Shown here piece by piece: positions 46,745 through 58,170 of a stretch of 64,000 bases of DNA; the first letter of the stretch is position 1, and each line of letters starts with the position of its first letter. Origin of the DNA: Amborella trichopoda (taxonomy: Eukaryota; Streptophyta; Magnoliopsida; Amborellales; Amborellaceae); NCBI RefSeq assembly GCF_000471905.2, contig NW_006495273.1:6222477-6286476 (forward strand), in the 5' to 3' direction. The notes under the pieces are model-generated. The model was not told where the DNA came from, searched no databases, and saw nothing but the letters and a program-made list of their open reading frames with translations. The position numbers and the translations under genes are program-made.

Positions 46745-47023
46745 TTAACAGAGCATGGAAGAGGTCGGAGAGCGAAAAACCATTTCCTCACAAGGAATGG
46801 TAATTCCTCAAATCCAATTTCTTCTTCTACTCTTTGCAAGAGTGACTGAAATTCAGGATCGCTTAAGCAAGAAATTGGAACCACAAAGCAAATGCGCTCC
46901 AAATTTTCCTGAATTTTCATCAGAATCAGGCCTTTGTTTTCTCCTCAAGCTCGATGAGCACCGTTTCAAGATCTGTTCGAGGCCAGCAGTTTGTGGAAGC
47001 TTGCTCCGTTTCCTCACAGCCAT
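46745..47023 (-). pseudogene. SAUR auxin-responsive gene relic
   Basis: The minus strand starts ATG at 47023 and reads MAVRKRSKLPQTAGLEQILK then RCSSSLRRKQ, a classic SAUR N-terminus. A second frame gives FVVPISCLSDPEFQSLLQRV then EEEIGF. A third frame gives TIPCEEMVFRSPTSSMLC and a stop at 46745. Those are the SAUR core and C-terminus in order. Two frameshifts and loss of most of the GHFxVYVG segment make it non-functional. The length (279 bases) is close to a whole single-exon SAUR, so it decayed in place. Confidence 0.85.
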
Positions 47024-47619
47024 GGCCAAATATGATAACCCAAAAAGAAAAACTAGAAAGAGGGTGTAGGTAGTTCCACAGTTAGAGAGAGGAAACTAGA
47101 AATGCACAAGAAGAAGAAAAGGTGTAAAGATCCAAGATAGTGGTGAAAATTGTGAGTCTAGAAAGAGAGGGCGGAAACTACCAATAAGTAGAAGATGGGA
47201 GTTCCAAAGAAACGCCAAGAGTGAGATTACAGAGTCGAAGTCAATGAGCCAATAGATGTGGAAGATAACTTAGAGAGAGAAACACTGACAGGAGAGTGAA
47301 ACCCCATACAGACGAATAGAGATGAGAAAAATATGCAAGTTTCAGAGTAGAGAGAGGGAAGCTGCAGAGGCAAAGGGCAGGAGGCTGAGAGATGAAAGAG
47401 AAAAAAATTGCATAGATTTATTGTGAGAGAGGAAAGAAAAAAAATTGCAGAGAGTACGAGTAAAGATCAAAAGGTTAGGGTAGATGGGGCATATTCGGTT
47501 TTTCAAGAACTTAAATCATGCTCATTTCGGTTTTTGAAAACCAATAAATGGGCAATTCAGTCTTTGTTTTTTAAAAAAAATTGTTGTGAATTCCAAAAAA
47601 TGGACGTACGAGTAATGTG

Positions 47620-48115
47620 AAAGCTTTCTATGTTCTCCCTACAACATATAAATTCTATCCTCCCCCTACCATCCAACTGTCCATTTTTTGTCGAAAGAGT
47701 CACTCACCGTTTGATCTTAGATCCAACGTCTCAAAGTATTTTATTTTTAATTTTTTTAATACACATTTTCTGAATATGAAATTTGGTATGTGTTATCTTC
47801 TCATTAGGGCGCATCTAAACAATAATTTTTCGATAAAAAAATAATGACCAAAATATCCATTGAAACTTTTAGGGGTATTTTGATCATTTTATTTTATTGA
47901 AAATATTTTTTTTATATTTTTTGTTAGTGCGAGTTTAATAGAGGAATGAACATCCAAAAGTTGGTGTCAAAATAGTTTATAGAAAAAAATTAAAAATAAA
48001 ATAATGTAAAGACGTGACAGTGTGATTGGGACAATCCTAGCCCTCCATTAAAAAATAGACGGTTGGATAAGAGGAGGATAGAACTTCTATGTTATAGGGG
48101 AATATAGAAAGCTTT
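47620..48115. mobile_element. MITE family 2, copy 2
   Basis: Termini are AAGCTTTCTATGTTCTCCCT and AGGGGAATATAGAAAGCTT (inverted). The internal sequence aligns to 7987-8482. GAGTAAT flanks both sides (47610-47616 and 48121-48127). Confidence 0.75.
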
Positions 48116-48270
48116 CCCATGAGTAATACCTAAACATTTTAGATATTTTGATAATCTTAGCCCTCCATTAAAAAATGGACGGTTGGATAAGAGGAAGATG
48201 GAACTTCTATGTTATAGGGGAATATAGAAAGCTTTCCCAGAGTAATAACTAAAAGTTTTAGAAATTTTGA
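48031..48270. repeat. 120-base tandem duplication
   Basis: The right end of the MITE plus flank is repeated exactly 120 bases on: AGCCCTCCATTAAAAAAT starts at 48039 and again at 48159, and GGGGAATATAGAAAGCTTTC also recurs. Only a few bases differ. Confidence 0.92.
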
Positions 48271-48649
48271 TAATAATGAAACACGTAATTTTCCCTTGTG
48301 TTTTAATAACAAATGGCATTGATGTACCTCATCACACACATCTCATATCTTTCAGTTTTTTCGCCAAAAGTTTTACTTGTTGCTCGTTGTATTGAATGTA
48401 AAAAGAGTTACAAAAAGGATTCACGCACCACACACAATGGTTGCTCATTACAGGTTCCAAAAATGCGTGTCAAAGTTGTACAAAAAAGGGTTATAGAAAA
48501 GAAATCCAGAAAACAAAAACATGGGGGGAGGGGGGGGGATCCGAGCTCAAAAGGTTGCCGAGGTCAAGTTGGTGGGTGCGTTCACCGCTCGTCAATAACA
48601 AGCACCAGCTCTAGCAAGACCGTCGTGTCGTGGCTCACCTCGATAAGGG

Positions 48650-48965
48650 CATCAGGAGTCTCTTAGCCTAGGATATGATCTGATATGATGATTTGGGAGT
48701 CCCGACTCCTGTCCCCTCCAAAAGGCCCACACCCTCAATGAACCTAGAATAGAACAATAAAATGTCACCACCGTTATCTTTACAAAGACCACCAAAACTT
48801 GCTCCATCCCATATGGATTGTTGAGAGAGCAACCATCAAAATTGAGCTTAATCCAGTCTGGTTCGGTTCTAGAGGGGTGCCATAGAAAAAATAGACGAAT
48901 ATGGGTTTCCAAAATAGCCTGCTAGTTATGAAGAAAGTCGTTTGGATGCTGAGTGTCGACCTTGT
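48650..48965 (-). pseudogene. LINE RNase H fragment
   Basis: The minus frame 48912-48652 reads WHPSRTEPDWIKLNFDGCSL then NNPYG, the usual entry into the plant LINE RNase H domain. It then frameshifts (GVVFVKITVV-like text). It is an isolated fragment. Confidence 0.75.
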
Positions 48966-49500
48966 ACAATTTGTAGCCCAAAAATAATTGTAACATTAAT
49001 CCTATCCATAAAAGTCATGATAGATGCAAATATTTAACAAAACACAAATAATTATGGTTAAAAAGTAGCAAAAAATAGATTCTAAAAAATGAGCTTATGA
49101 GTTGTGACATGGGTATTTTTATAAAAAAAAATTTTTAAAAAAAGGGAAAATGTAAAAATAAGTATTGCCAAAGCACATTCCAATCTTTGCCAAAATGATA
49201 GAACAAATAAATAAATAAATATGGTACAATTATATATTTTTATAATTTTTAAAAAAAATTAAGATTCCCTAGTTGAACTTCCAACTCGAGCTCGGCAAAG
49301 GCTCGGGATCGGCAACACATTAAGCTTTCTCAAACTCTATTTATTATGTTTATAAATTCTACGGCACCAGATTAAAAAAAGGCAAGGTGCTCTCAATGAC
49401 GATTTTATATTCTAATATTGGTGCTCTTAATGACGATTTTATATTCTAATAAGAACAAGAGATCTTTTGTCGATCAATTTTTTATTTCTATTGCCCTCCT
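48966..49500. other. AT-rich spacer, no gene seen
   Basis: A-rich and T-rich tracts and a short local duplication (GACGATTTTATATTCTAAT, near 49399 and 49433). Nothing coding was recognised. Confidence 0.5.
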
Positions 49501-49509
49501 TTCCTTTTT

Positions 49510-49881
49510 GGGTGCAGTTTGTATAAGGTCGAGGCTATAAACACAAAGTAAAGTGCACCTTCAAATAATGTCGAGCAATGTGGTTTTAATACTGAAAATC
49601 TTTGTGATAGTCTTGAAATATATTTTCATCTCTAATTATAAAATTTAAAGCTTCAGCAATAGTGTAAATCAAGTAGATCTATAAAAGCTTTAAAATTGAT
49701 GCCCAAAAAGGCAGTACAAGATGTACTATTTCCAAAACTTGAATCCATTTTTTTTTCCTATGTCCATGCATCTTGAGGTTGAGTTGATCAATTTGAGGAT
49801 ATTCGAACCTCATCTAATAAAATTTGTGAGGTGTGCCCTAATTTAATTGTTTAGAGCCTCTCACTTATATAAACATTTTCC
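49510..49881 (-). mobile_element. Mutator-type MITE, family 1, copy 4
   Basis: It begins GGGTGCAGTTTGTATAAGG and ends TATAAACATTTTCC, opposite in orientation to copies 1-3. The flanks TTCCTTTTT and TTTCTTTTT agree at 8 of 9 bases. Confidence 0.85.
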
Positions 49882-50302
49882 TTTCTTTTTTTTCTTTTTA
49901 TTCCCTTCTATCATTCCTTGAGTCCCATAGGTTTGATCCTGTACAATCGAATCCATTTTTTCATCCAGGGAAGGGCACACAATCAATCATATTTTTTTTT
50001 CGATTAAAACAAAGGTACACATGACCATTACACATTACATGTAACCCCTACTCGGCCATCCTAATTGAAAAAGGTTGGCCCTTAATAACAAAGGACACAC
50101 AATAAAAATAAAATAAAAAATTCCCAAAACAGGAAATTAGCTGAATACCCGTCATTTTGGTTAATTTTATAACAAATTTTTTTCTTTGCTAGGTGCACCC
50201 CAACAAGAAGAAGGTAGGCTCGAAATTTTATTCAAAACTACGTTTTAGAAAAACCATTAAAGATCGAACAATATTTTTGACATAATCTCGTGACGAGTGA
50301 TC

Positions 50303-50611
50303 CTAGCCATCATTCAGATCAAATGACGAATAATATAAATTATCTACAATTTGTATGTATATGGGGTTACATATAAACCATCTTTTTTCATTCCTAAACA
50401 AATTTTTTACAAAAATATTCCAATCCTTTCTGATTAGAATGCCACCCCACTTAAAAACAACATCCCTATCATTAATAATTTGCCCCACTCTAGAAATCCC
50501 TTTCAAATATGATACGCTATCAACTCCTTCAAATAAAGGAACCAGTATCTTCCCCACCAAAATAGGTATCCTTGGCCCTATGCAAATCACGTCACAGTCA
50601 TCCAAGCTCAA
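50303..50611 (-). other. Unassigned open frame of 102 codons
   Basis: The minus strand encodes an open stretch with CDVICIGPRIPILVGKILVP and FKWGGILIRKDWNIF. I do not recognise it. The composition looks protein-like rather than random, and it sits among transposon fragments, so a piece of a mobile element or old gene is most likely. Confidence 0.35.
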
Positions 50612-50809
50612 TCTCCCAAACTTCTAGTTACATAGAAAAAAAAGGAAAGAGCACCCCTACAAATTGGGAACCACGCTCAAAATATTAATAGAAACATCTT
50701 TTAACCCTGATAATGTGATTCATAAAATTAAAACTAACAAATAATAAAAAGAAGTCCACCCATATCTCTAAATTAAAATTAAAAATTTTTAATCAAGAAA
50801 GTTCTTGAA

Positions 50810-51506
50810 TGTCTCGGATGCGATTTACATCACATATCCCCTTTGTACCCCTTAATATCCTCTATTATCATTCCCTATGAGAATGTCCTAGACTATTCCA
50901 TCTATGTCCTCCCAAAATTGTTTCTTAATTCTATCATCTAATCCTACTTGTGGTGCATGAGCACTAATTGCATTAATTATCTCTTCCCATAATATAAGTT
51001 AAATTAACAAGAGCCTATCACATATTCTTTTGACATTAACTACATTTTTTAAATCTTTATCTACTATTATGCCGGCATCATTTTTATTATTATCTTTTCT
51101 TGTATACCAAAATTTATACCCATCTATTTCTCTAGTTTTTTCGCCTTTCTATTTAGTTTCATGTACACAAGCTATGTTTATTTTCTTTCGTCTCATTGTA
51201 TTCACTAACTCCATATTCTTACTTGTAAGCGTTCCTATATTCTATGTGGCCAAACAAATCATATTCTTTTGGACTAGCTTTTTTACCCACACTCGTCTAG
51301 GTTGTCGCGAGAACCCTTGCCTATTTTTCACTGCAACCGAGCGGTGCTGTGGAGCGTCGCTTATAAAGAACGCCCTAGCTAATCCATACTTATTTATCAC
51401 TGTACCCCGTGTCTGATACACATCGCTTCTAGGCAATGCCTTAGCTACCCCTTGCTCATTTCTCACCGTACCCGGGTTTTGGTGCTGCGCGTCACTTTTA
51501 GGGAAC
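50810..51506 (-). pseudogene. LINE endonuclease-domain fragment
   Basis: The minus strand from about 51240 down reads GTLTSKNMELVNTMRRKKIN then IACVHETK, REIDGYKFWYTRKD, DAGIIVDKDLKNVVNVKRI, and later an IINAISAHAPQVGLDDRIKK type block. These are the plant LINE endonuclease landmarks. Stops are frequent. The upstream part (51538-51242) is open but unassigned. Confidence 0.75.
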
Positions 51507-51546
51507 ACCATAGTTATTTGATCAATAGATTGTATCATTTCATAAA

Positions 51547-51939
51547 GGGAGCAGTTTGCATAGAGCCTAGGCTCTAAACAATCAAATTAGAGCCTACTAT
51601 CAAATAGTGTCGAGCAATGTGGTTTCAACATTGGAAATCTTTGTGATAGCCATAAACTATATTTTAATATTTATTTATAAAATTTAAAACTTCAAAAATA
51701 GCATAGATCGACATATCTACGAAAACTTGAAAATCTTGAAAATTGACTGTCCAAAAATGCATTACAAAATACACTATTTCTAAAATTTGAAATCCATTTT
51801 TTTCTTATATCCATGCATCTTGATGTCGAGATGATCAATTGGAAGATATTTGGTCATCAAAATAACCTCTTCTAGTTAAAGTTTTGAGGTAGGCTCAAAT
51901 TTGATTGTTTAGAGCCACGGCTCTATATAAACTTTTCCC
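51547..51939 (-). mobile_element. Mutator-type MITE, family 1, copy 5
   Basis: The ends GGGAGCAGTTTGCATAGAGC and TATATAAACTTTTCCC are flanked by TTTCATAAA and TTCCATAAA (8 of 9). GGCTCTAAACAATCAAATTA and TTGATTGTTTAGAGCC are its mirrored subterminal motifs. Confidence 0.88.
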
Positions 51940-51952
51940 TTCCATAAAAGAG

Positions 51953-52160
51953 TAATGACACTATGAGACCCTCCCACACCCACGTGTGTAGGACCCCAAA
52001 GGATCACCATTAAATTTTGGCACAAATCTCTATAAAGTTATCAAATGGGTGTGGGACTTAGGTGAATGGGGTTATTGATAACTTTTCTATATCAAAATTT
52101 AATGGTGATCTTTTGAGGTCCTACTCACATGGGTGTGGAAGGGTCTCGTAGTATCATTAA
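51953..52160. mobile_element. Foldback MITE with about 75-base arms
   Basis: The left arm (TAATGACACTATGAGACCCT, CCCACACCCACGTG, GATCACCATTAAATTTTGG) is mirrored at the right (CCAAAATTTAATGGTGATC-like, CACATGGGTGTGGAAGGGTC, TAGTATCATTA). TA lies at both edges, which suggests a Stowaway-type element. It sits 13 bases from the preceding MITE. Confidence 0.8.
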
Positions 52161-52826
52161 TCTTTATAAAATATATTAAAAGATTTATGTTAAAATAGGT
52201 CTTTTGCCTTTTTCCATCCCTTGCACCTTTATAAATTAAGACATGTATTAAAGCGTTGATAGAAAGAGAATAAATATAGAGAGAGTTAAGACAGATGAAT
52301 TTTCATCGAAAGTTACTAAACTCGGACCCACCATCCCTTTTTTTAATTCAACTATGTGACCAGTGCATTTAGGACTTTTTTTTTCTTAAAAAAAATAATC
52401 TGATGTAAGCAAATTTTCTGCTAAAAAAAAAGTCCCGTGCAAGAATTTGCTTTCTTTTGTGATTGGCATGGATTTAAGACAGTTTTTTTTTGTAGATATG
52501 CATTAAAACATCTCCTTTCCCTTTGGAAAAAAAAATGCAGTTCTTGATTTCTAACCATAATTACTTTCTTCTTTTACTGATATTCATTTAAGCTTGGCTT
52601 TTTTTTGTAGAAGGCATATCTAACAAGGGTGTGAATTTATATTGATTGATTCCTAAGGATTGGTATAGTATCCCCCATATGGGAACGTGATCCACTCAAT
52701 ATCCTGCTCCAGGTATTTGGGATTGCTGGATTGCCACCAAGTCGGGGGCGATTCCTGTAGCCTAAATTGAAAATGCTTTAAGAATTTGATGAATGTGCAT
52801 ATCATAACTTTATGCTTGTATTTTAG

Positions 52827-53952
52827 GAGTTAAACAAAGAAAGAGCTAAGGCAGCTGCAATTCAAGAAAAAGCAGAAGAGAAGCTTAAGATGGAGCTCCA
52901 ACAAAAAGTACATTCTCGTATCTTCATCTTGCTTGAAAGAACTATTTTTAAATGCTTTCAGGATAGTACGTGATGGAACTTGTTTTGGTCCTTTTGGATA
53001 ATTCATGCTTCAATATATGCACGAATAAGAAGCCAAGTTACAGCTAAAGAAGGCCCAAGAACTAGCTAAAGCAGAATTAACTGCAGCTATTGCAAATGAG
53101 AAGACATCTGGCTGAGGCAAATCTTCATTTATGATTTGTTTGTTATGTCTAATTCACTATTTGCTAGGCGGAGGGGTCGAGGCTGCTCATTGCCTATGCG
53201 GACATCCCGGTGGGGGGCAGGCCTTGGGCGGCCGCCCAAGGCTGGACACTGGGACCCTGTCTAGGGGGCAGGTTCCCTGGAGCCTATGCAAACGCCCAGG
53301 CGAGGTGCAGGCCTTGGGCGGCCACCCAGGGCTGGATGCTTGGCACCTGCCTTGGGGCGGGTTTCCTGGCCCCTGGGACACCCAGGCCTTCTGGACCGCC
53401 TAGGCGCTGGGCGGTCTATTTTTTAAAACATTATTATGTCATACATATTGTTATAGTGTTATTTGTGAAAACTTTAATGTCTTGCACAATAATCTTCTAC
53501 TACTCACTCTTTTAGTTATTATTGGTAGATAGGGTTTATACGGATCTTATTGGTCGGATTACAGATAAATGCCTTATTCATGGCATTTTATGCATGATCA
53601 AAAGAAGCTTGTCAAAGTCACTCTGTTTATAGGCTTGCTTTGGTAATATACTTGTTTTCTTCGCTTGAACTTATATATCTAATTTCCGTAGCTTTGTTGT
53701 CGCTGACTTATTGAATTTTTTAGTTTTTAGTATTGAATTCACTTTAATACAGTTGTTGGTTTGTTTTTGCAGGAGAAACTAGCTTTGCAAGACGCACTGT
53801 CAAAAGGAATACCAATTTATCGAGAAATAGCTTCTTTACATACCACATTGGAAGGAATTGATAAAGACTCACTTATGGATCATGTTTCGTCTTCATTGCC
53901 AAAAGAAACCTTGAAACAAGGAACCTATACTCGTTCAGAAATGAACTAAAAG
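52827..53952 (+). pseudogene. Decayed MIC60 exons 6-9
   Basis: Exon 6 copy (52827-52907) has a 12-base in-frame deletion. Exon 7 copy (about 53022-53127) lost its AG acceptor (GCAG to GCAC), gained a TAA and is deleted inside. Exon 8 copy (53565-53642) has a TGA in GCATGATC. Exon 9 copy (53773-53952) keeps 58 codons, then reads AACTAA, and its GC donor is now GA. No MIC60 start or C-terminal exons accompany it. Confidence 0.93.
53165..53433. repeat. GC-rich hAT-end-like repeat fragment
   Basis: Repeats of GCCTTGGGCGGCC-type text end in CCGCCTAGGCGCTGGGCGGTC then TATTTTTTAAAACA. The right part matches the right terminus of the hAT at 38021-39669 (CTAGGCGCTGGGCGGTCCGC). It replaced part of the duplicated intron 7. 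Confidence 0.75.
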
Positions 53953-54136
53953 GAAATCTTATGGTTTTTATTATTCCCATTCAATATTACGATGTCAAGC
54001 GTATGACATCGTTTCAACAATATTTTGGCTTACTCGTATATTCATTAATGCTATATAACTTCACAATTTGTTGATGAAGCGTTGAAGTTTTCTAACCTTT
54101 TTCAGAAAACTCTTTGTTGATATGATATAATTGAAT

Positions 54137-54957
54137 AGCATCCATGTGGATGGAATCAATTCAAACAACCTATCTCGAGATATTTGTCTAAAAATGTAAT
54201 GACAGACAGACTGGGAATTATTGTCAACTTTGATGAACAAGGCAGTATTTTCATGTTCAGAGGGCAAAGGGGTAACTATATCAAAAGCATGATTTTGTAA
54301 TCTATACACCATTTGATAACGGAGTGTAGCTACAGTGGCTGTTTCAATTTGCTTGGTTCCTATAATTTGTAATTCGACTTTGAAAGCAGAACTCAAATGG
54401 GGGTCTTTGATTGGGATATTAAAGTTTGGAAAAAAGGTAACAAAACTAGTGCCAGCGTTTAAGGTTGTTTGCACAGTTCCGATACAGGCATAATGGTATT
54501 CTAAAAATCAGGAATCTAACAAAGCAATCCGGGAAACTGCTTCCATACCTTTTCTTCCATGAAATGTTAAGGCTAATTTTATGGCTCCAAAATGAATATG
54601 AGTATACCCATCTTTAAGCCATTGGGGAAAAAGATTTCTGGGTAAGGTGATAGTGATGTATTGTTCAGCTTGGGTAGTAGGGATTTGGTATTGATCAACG
54701 GAAGAGGCTTGAACATATTCCTTGATGGTTTCAGGGTTCTTTTTTCCACAAAGTGTTTTTATTCTTTTGGTCCAATTTAAGCTAGATTTATCATAAACAT
54801 GATAAGGATTAGTTATCTGAGAACTAGTTTCAGAAAACCTGTCAGGAGTATAAGTTATTTCGAAAAGATGTTCTTGTTTAGAAAACATGGGACCTAAATC
54901 TGGAGTAGAAGAGGAAACACTATCTAAAGAGATATCTGAGACACTTTCTTCTGTCAT
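54137..54957 (-). pseudogene. Endogenous caulimovirid movement-protein relic
   Basis: The minus strand encodes two open pieces (54957-54508 and 54474-54137) separated by a frame change near 54480. They carry features of the 30K-type movement protein of the family Caulimoviridae: a LPRNLFPQW block, HFGAIKLALTFHGRKG, and a TLNAG...FFPNF block followed by an IVATLRYQM-like motif. Such proteins widen plasmodesmata in exogenous relatives. The copy is broken. Assignment near Petuvirus or Florendovirus is an inference from layout and motifs recalled, not from a search. Confidence 0.8.
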
Positions 54958-55925
54958 TTTTGAAATAATCTACTGTGTTGACTGTAAATTTTTAAAATAA
55001 AGGTTAACGCCAACTTTCCTTTTCTAGTTAACAATGTATGAACTCCTTCCACGGCCTTCTTTCCTCAACAAAGCTCCTGTTATGTTAACTTTCAGAAAGT
55101 ATTGACAGTGGAATAACATCAACACTCTAAATTAACCTTTGATTTATACTATGTTTTCTGATGCGAGAGACCCCGTGGTACTAGTTATTTCAAAGGTCAG
55201 GTGGTCATTATGAGTCCATGATTTGGAGACTTTGTAGACCATGCTTTGGATAAAATTAGGCATGAATTTGAGGGATAGTGACTGAAGGTGCTCAAATATA
55301 ATTCTTTCAACTAGTGCATTGCACTTTTAGCACTTTCTGCTTCCTCTTTTCGGTGATGAATGCTATTTGGATGCGAACTTTGTAGGATCCTTGTGCCGAT
55401 TTTTATTATAGAGGTAGTGTGCTCCTTTTGTATGTTGGTCTCTTCCGAAACTAAACTAGCCCCCGATGGTTTCATTGTGTACTACAAACTCAGAGCTAAA
55501 GTAATTCTCATCATTTGTCTTTAAGAATCCCTATCCACTAGGGCTTGGATAAAGTTATCATTTTGATCTACACTTGAGTTTGTTGGTCGGCTTCTTCCCG
55601 TGACCCAAGGCCATATTAGGTGATCTTCAGGCTTGGACATTGATCTTCACTTGTTGACCTTTATCATATTAATATCCACCACAACTCTCTTTATGTTGCT
55701 TGGGGGTATTATCTGGCTTCCCTGAGTTTGCCATGAATGAGCCCTATCTACATCCCTGGGCCATTTTGAAGGTGATTCTGAGTTAGTGAGGGCTTCTGGC
55801 TCTCCAATCATCAACTCATCAAGGTATTATCAAGTAAGGCTTCATCACGGTCGAGCTCTTACCCTAAATATAAAGAAGCTTCTAACAAAGAAGATTTTTG
55901 CCAGACCACCGAGGAAAAACCTCAA
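54958..55925. other. Non-coding middle of the caulimovirid insert
   Basis: This separates the two divergent relics and has no counterpart in the original MIC60 intron. I recognise no gene in it. It may hold viral intergenic sequence or host filler. Confidence 0.45.
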
Positions 55926-57055
55926 ATGTCTACAGCATCTGAAAGACCAATTCCCACTATAAACAACAGACGGGAAGATCTAAACAAAATATACGTTTCG
56001 GTCACTAAAACATATTTGGATCTTAAAAATATTCCCTTCTCTGAATACAAACAAGTAATCAACGAGTGGGTACAATCTATGACTATTGTTATAATAAACA
56101 ATCCTACATAGATCACTGATAGATTTTTCGACTATCTAGCGAGAACTATGCAAGGCGATGCTTTACAATATCTTTGAAATTGGGAGGAAACTATAAAAGG
56201 ATCCGTTCGCAAAAAAGAACTTTTTGACAAGAAAAAAGAAGACCTTTTGAAAGAAGTAACAAAACTTCTAAGAGAGGAATTATGTGGCACTGCTTTAGAT
56301 CTGAATCTAAAAGAAGATTCCGATTACCGTCTCACAAAGCTAAAACTTTGCAAAATCCAAAGTTTTAAGCCTTTTTAAAAATAATTTCAAAAATGGTACC
56401 AAATGTTAGATGAAATCAAATATGAATTTTGGAAAAAAAACAGTTTTTCAACAAACTACCTTCTCCATGGGATGAGATTTATACCGAAATATACGAAAAG
56501 TATGTTACTGATACCGCACCAGTAGATACTCTCGAAAATAGAATCAGATTTGTTTTCTACATGATAAAAAATCACTACATCGAAGTAAAAGCAACCAAGC
56601 GAGTCAAAAAAGGACTTAAGCATAAACGACTGCACCAAACTTCTAAAAAAAAAAATTGAATTTCGGAGTGATGCAAAAGGAAAGAAAAAGAAATTTTTCG
56701 AAAAGAAAAGATTTCGTTGGAAAAAGTGGAAAAAAGGAAAGAAGTTCAACAAGAAGAAAAGGAATGTTGTTAGAAAAAATAACAGCAGACCTAAGAGTTC
56801 ATGCCGTTGCTATATCTGAAATTAAGAAGGTCACATAGCACCAAACTGCCCCCAAAAAGGGCAAAATGCCAAAAAGATGATCAAAATGCTCGATGAAAAC
56901 AATTTCGAAATATGCTTTGGAAAACAAATCTCTAAAGATGAATCTGAATTTGAAGTTGCCTCTAAATCTGACAGCGAGTCGGAAGAAGAGGATGAATATG
57001 TTTTCATGATGCATCCTGAAGAAAACTCGAAGAACAACTCTGAGATTTTTGAATA
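55926..57055 (+). pseudogene. Endogenous caulimovirid coat-protein relic
   Basis: The plus strand starts at an ATG (55926) and runs through several frames with stops (a TAG at 56108, another near 56176, and later frameshifts). A middle piece has FFNKLPSPWDE and TLENRIRFV, resembling the petuvirus-like capsid core. Then comes a Lys/Arg-rich stretch, a CRCYI...GHIAPNCP zinc knuckle (about 56800-56850, interrupted by stops) and an acidic Ser/Glu tail ending near 57055. Order and composition fit a caulimovirid coat protein. It is non-functional. Confidence 0.75.
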
Positions 57056-57334
57056 ACTTTCTATCTGAAATCCCAATTCATTTTGCTATTAAAACTTTCA
57101 TATGCTCATTCTGTAACATCAGGTGCTATCAAAAGTGATTGCATGGATTCACTGGCCCTCCTCAAATGTAGGCACTCAATTCATGCATGGGGATGGGTTA
57201 GTTTCTTCATGAGCAGATCCTGATACTCTCCTTCTGCAGCAAAACTAACCCATGGATGGATGATGTTTTTCCTCCTGATTGTCAGTGGGAAAGCCTTTGG
57301 AGGCGTCCAAGACCCATGCAATGCCTTGCGTTGT

Positions 57335-57565
57335 ATGCATCTTTCATTTTCAAAGTTTATAGTGTAGACTGGGAAAGTTTACAGTGTACCGTGTATAGTG
57401 GAGCATTGTATTACAGTCTAATTCAAAGTTTGCAGTGTACAGTGTACAATGGAGCATTGTATTAGTATATCACACTGTAATACACTGTATTGTACAATGT
57501 ATGATATAGCATATTATTGTATAATACAGTATATTACAATGTAATACATTGTATTATACATTGTT
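57335..57565. repeat. Expanded TACAGTGTA/TACAATGTA dyad repeats
   Basis: The original intron text TTTGCAGTGGTGCATTGTAT (near 35091) is here expanded into about 200 bases of interleaved TACAGTGTA, CAATGTA, CACTGTA and GCATTGTATTA phrases, many of them self-complementary. Confidence 0.75.
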
Positions 57566-58170
57566 TCTTGACCACCCAACATTCCGCTTCACAAAACAAA
57601 GTTGGTCTCACAACTGTTCTATAGAACTTGCCCTTCAGCTTCTTTGGTATGCAGTGATCACATAAAACTCTAGTTGCACATCTCCACTTCGCCTAATTTG
57701 TTCTAATTTTATGTGCGACATCTTCCTCAATCTCTCCATTTTCCTTGATTATCGATTTAAGATATCGAAAACGCACTCTTTTTGGTATTTCTTGACCATC
57801 AATTTTTATTACATTCTCATCTCTACCCTATTAGTACTAGACATATAGTCTATATAATTTGTATTACTATGACAAATTTTAAAACTTTTAGATTCTATAG
57901 CATCATTCCAAAGCTCTATCTTTGTGTTAACGTTGTATCAGGTCTTATCGATTAAAACTATGTAGTCCATAAAAAACATACACCAATGTACCTCATATTG
58001 TAGGTACCTAGTTAAGTTGTCCATAACTAAGATAAACAGGTATGAGCTCAATGTTGACCCCTGATGTAAACGTATTATCACTTGGAACTCACTTGTTTCT
58101 CTACTAGTTGTTCGTACACTAGCCAACAATCCCTCGTACATATCTCTCTTCAAGTAAATGTATTTCAAAC
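57566..58170 (-). pseudogene. LINE reverse-transcriptase C-terminal fragment
   Basis: The minus frame 58168-57938 reads DMYEGLLASVRTTSRETSEF and later QGSTLSSYLFILVMDNLTRY; its catalytic block has become FMDYIVLID. Lower pieces read IDGQEIPKRVRFRYL and WRCATRVLCDHCIPKKLKGK then FYRTVVRPTLF. These are ordered plant LINE motifs with stops. The loss of the second Asp-Asp makes it dead. Confidence 0.82.

Larger units (their letters stand above)
51507..57335 (+). repeat. Partial duplication of MIC60 (introns 5-9), later invaded
   Basis: Sequence from about 31857 to 35130 is repeated here with introns retained, so it arose at DNA level. Shared landmarks are CATAGTTATTTG...GATCAATA (51507), intron 5 text (52165-52820), exons 6-9 (52827-53952), and intron 9 text CACTGGCCCTCCTCAAATG (57149; original near 34399). 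Insertions since then are a Mutator MITE, a foldback MITE, a GC-rich fragment and a caulimovirid. Confidence 0.9.

Noticed and set aside
53131..53515. Gly/Pro-rich coding frames
   Set aside because: They arise from GC-rich hAT-end repeats inside a duplicated intron.
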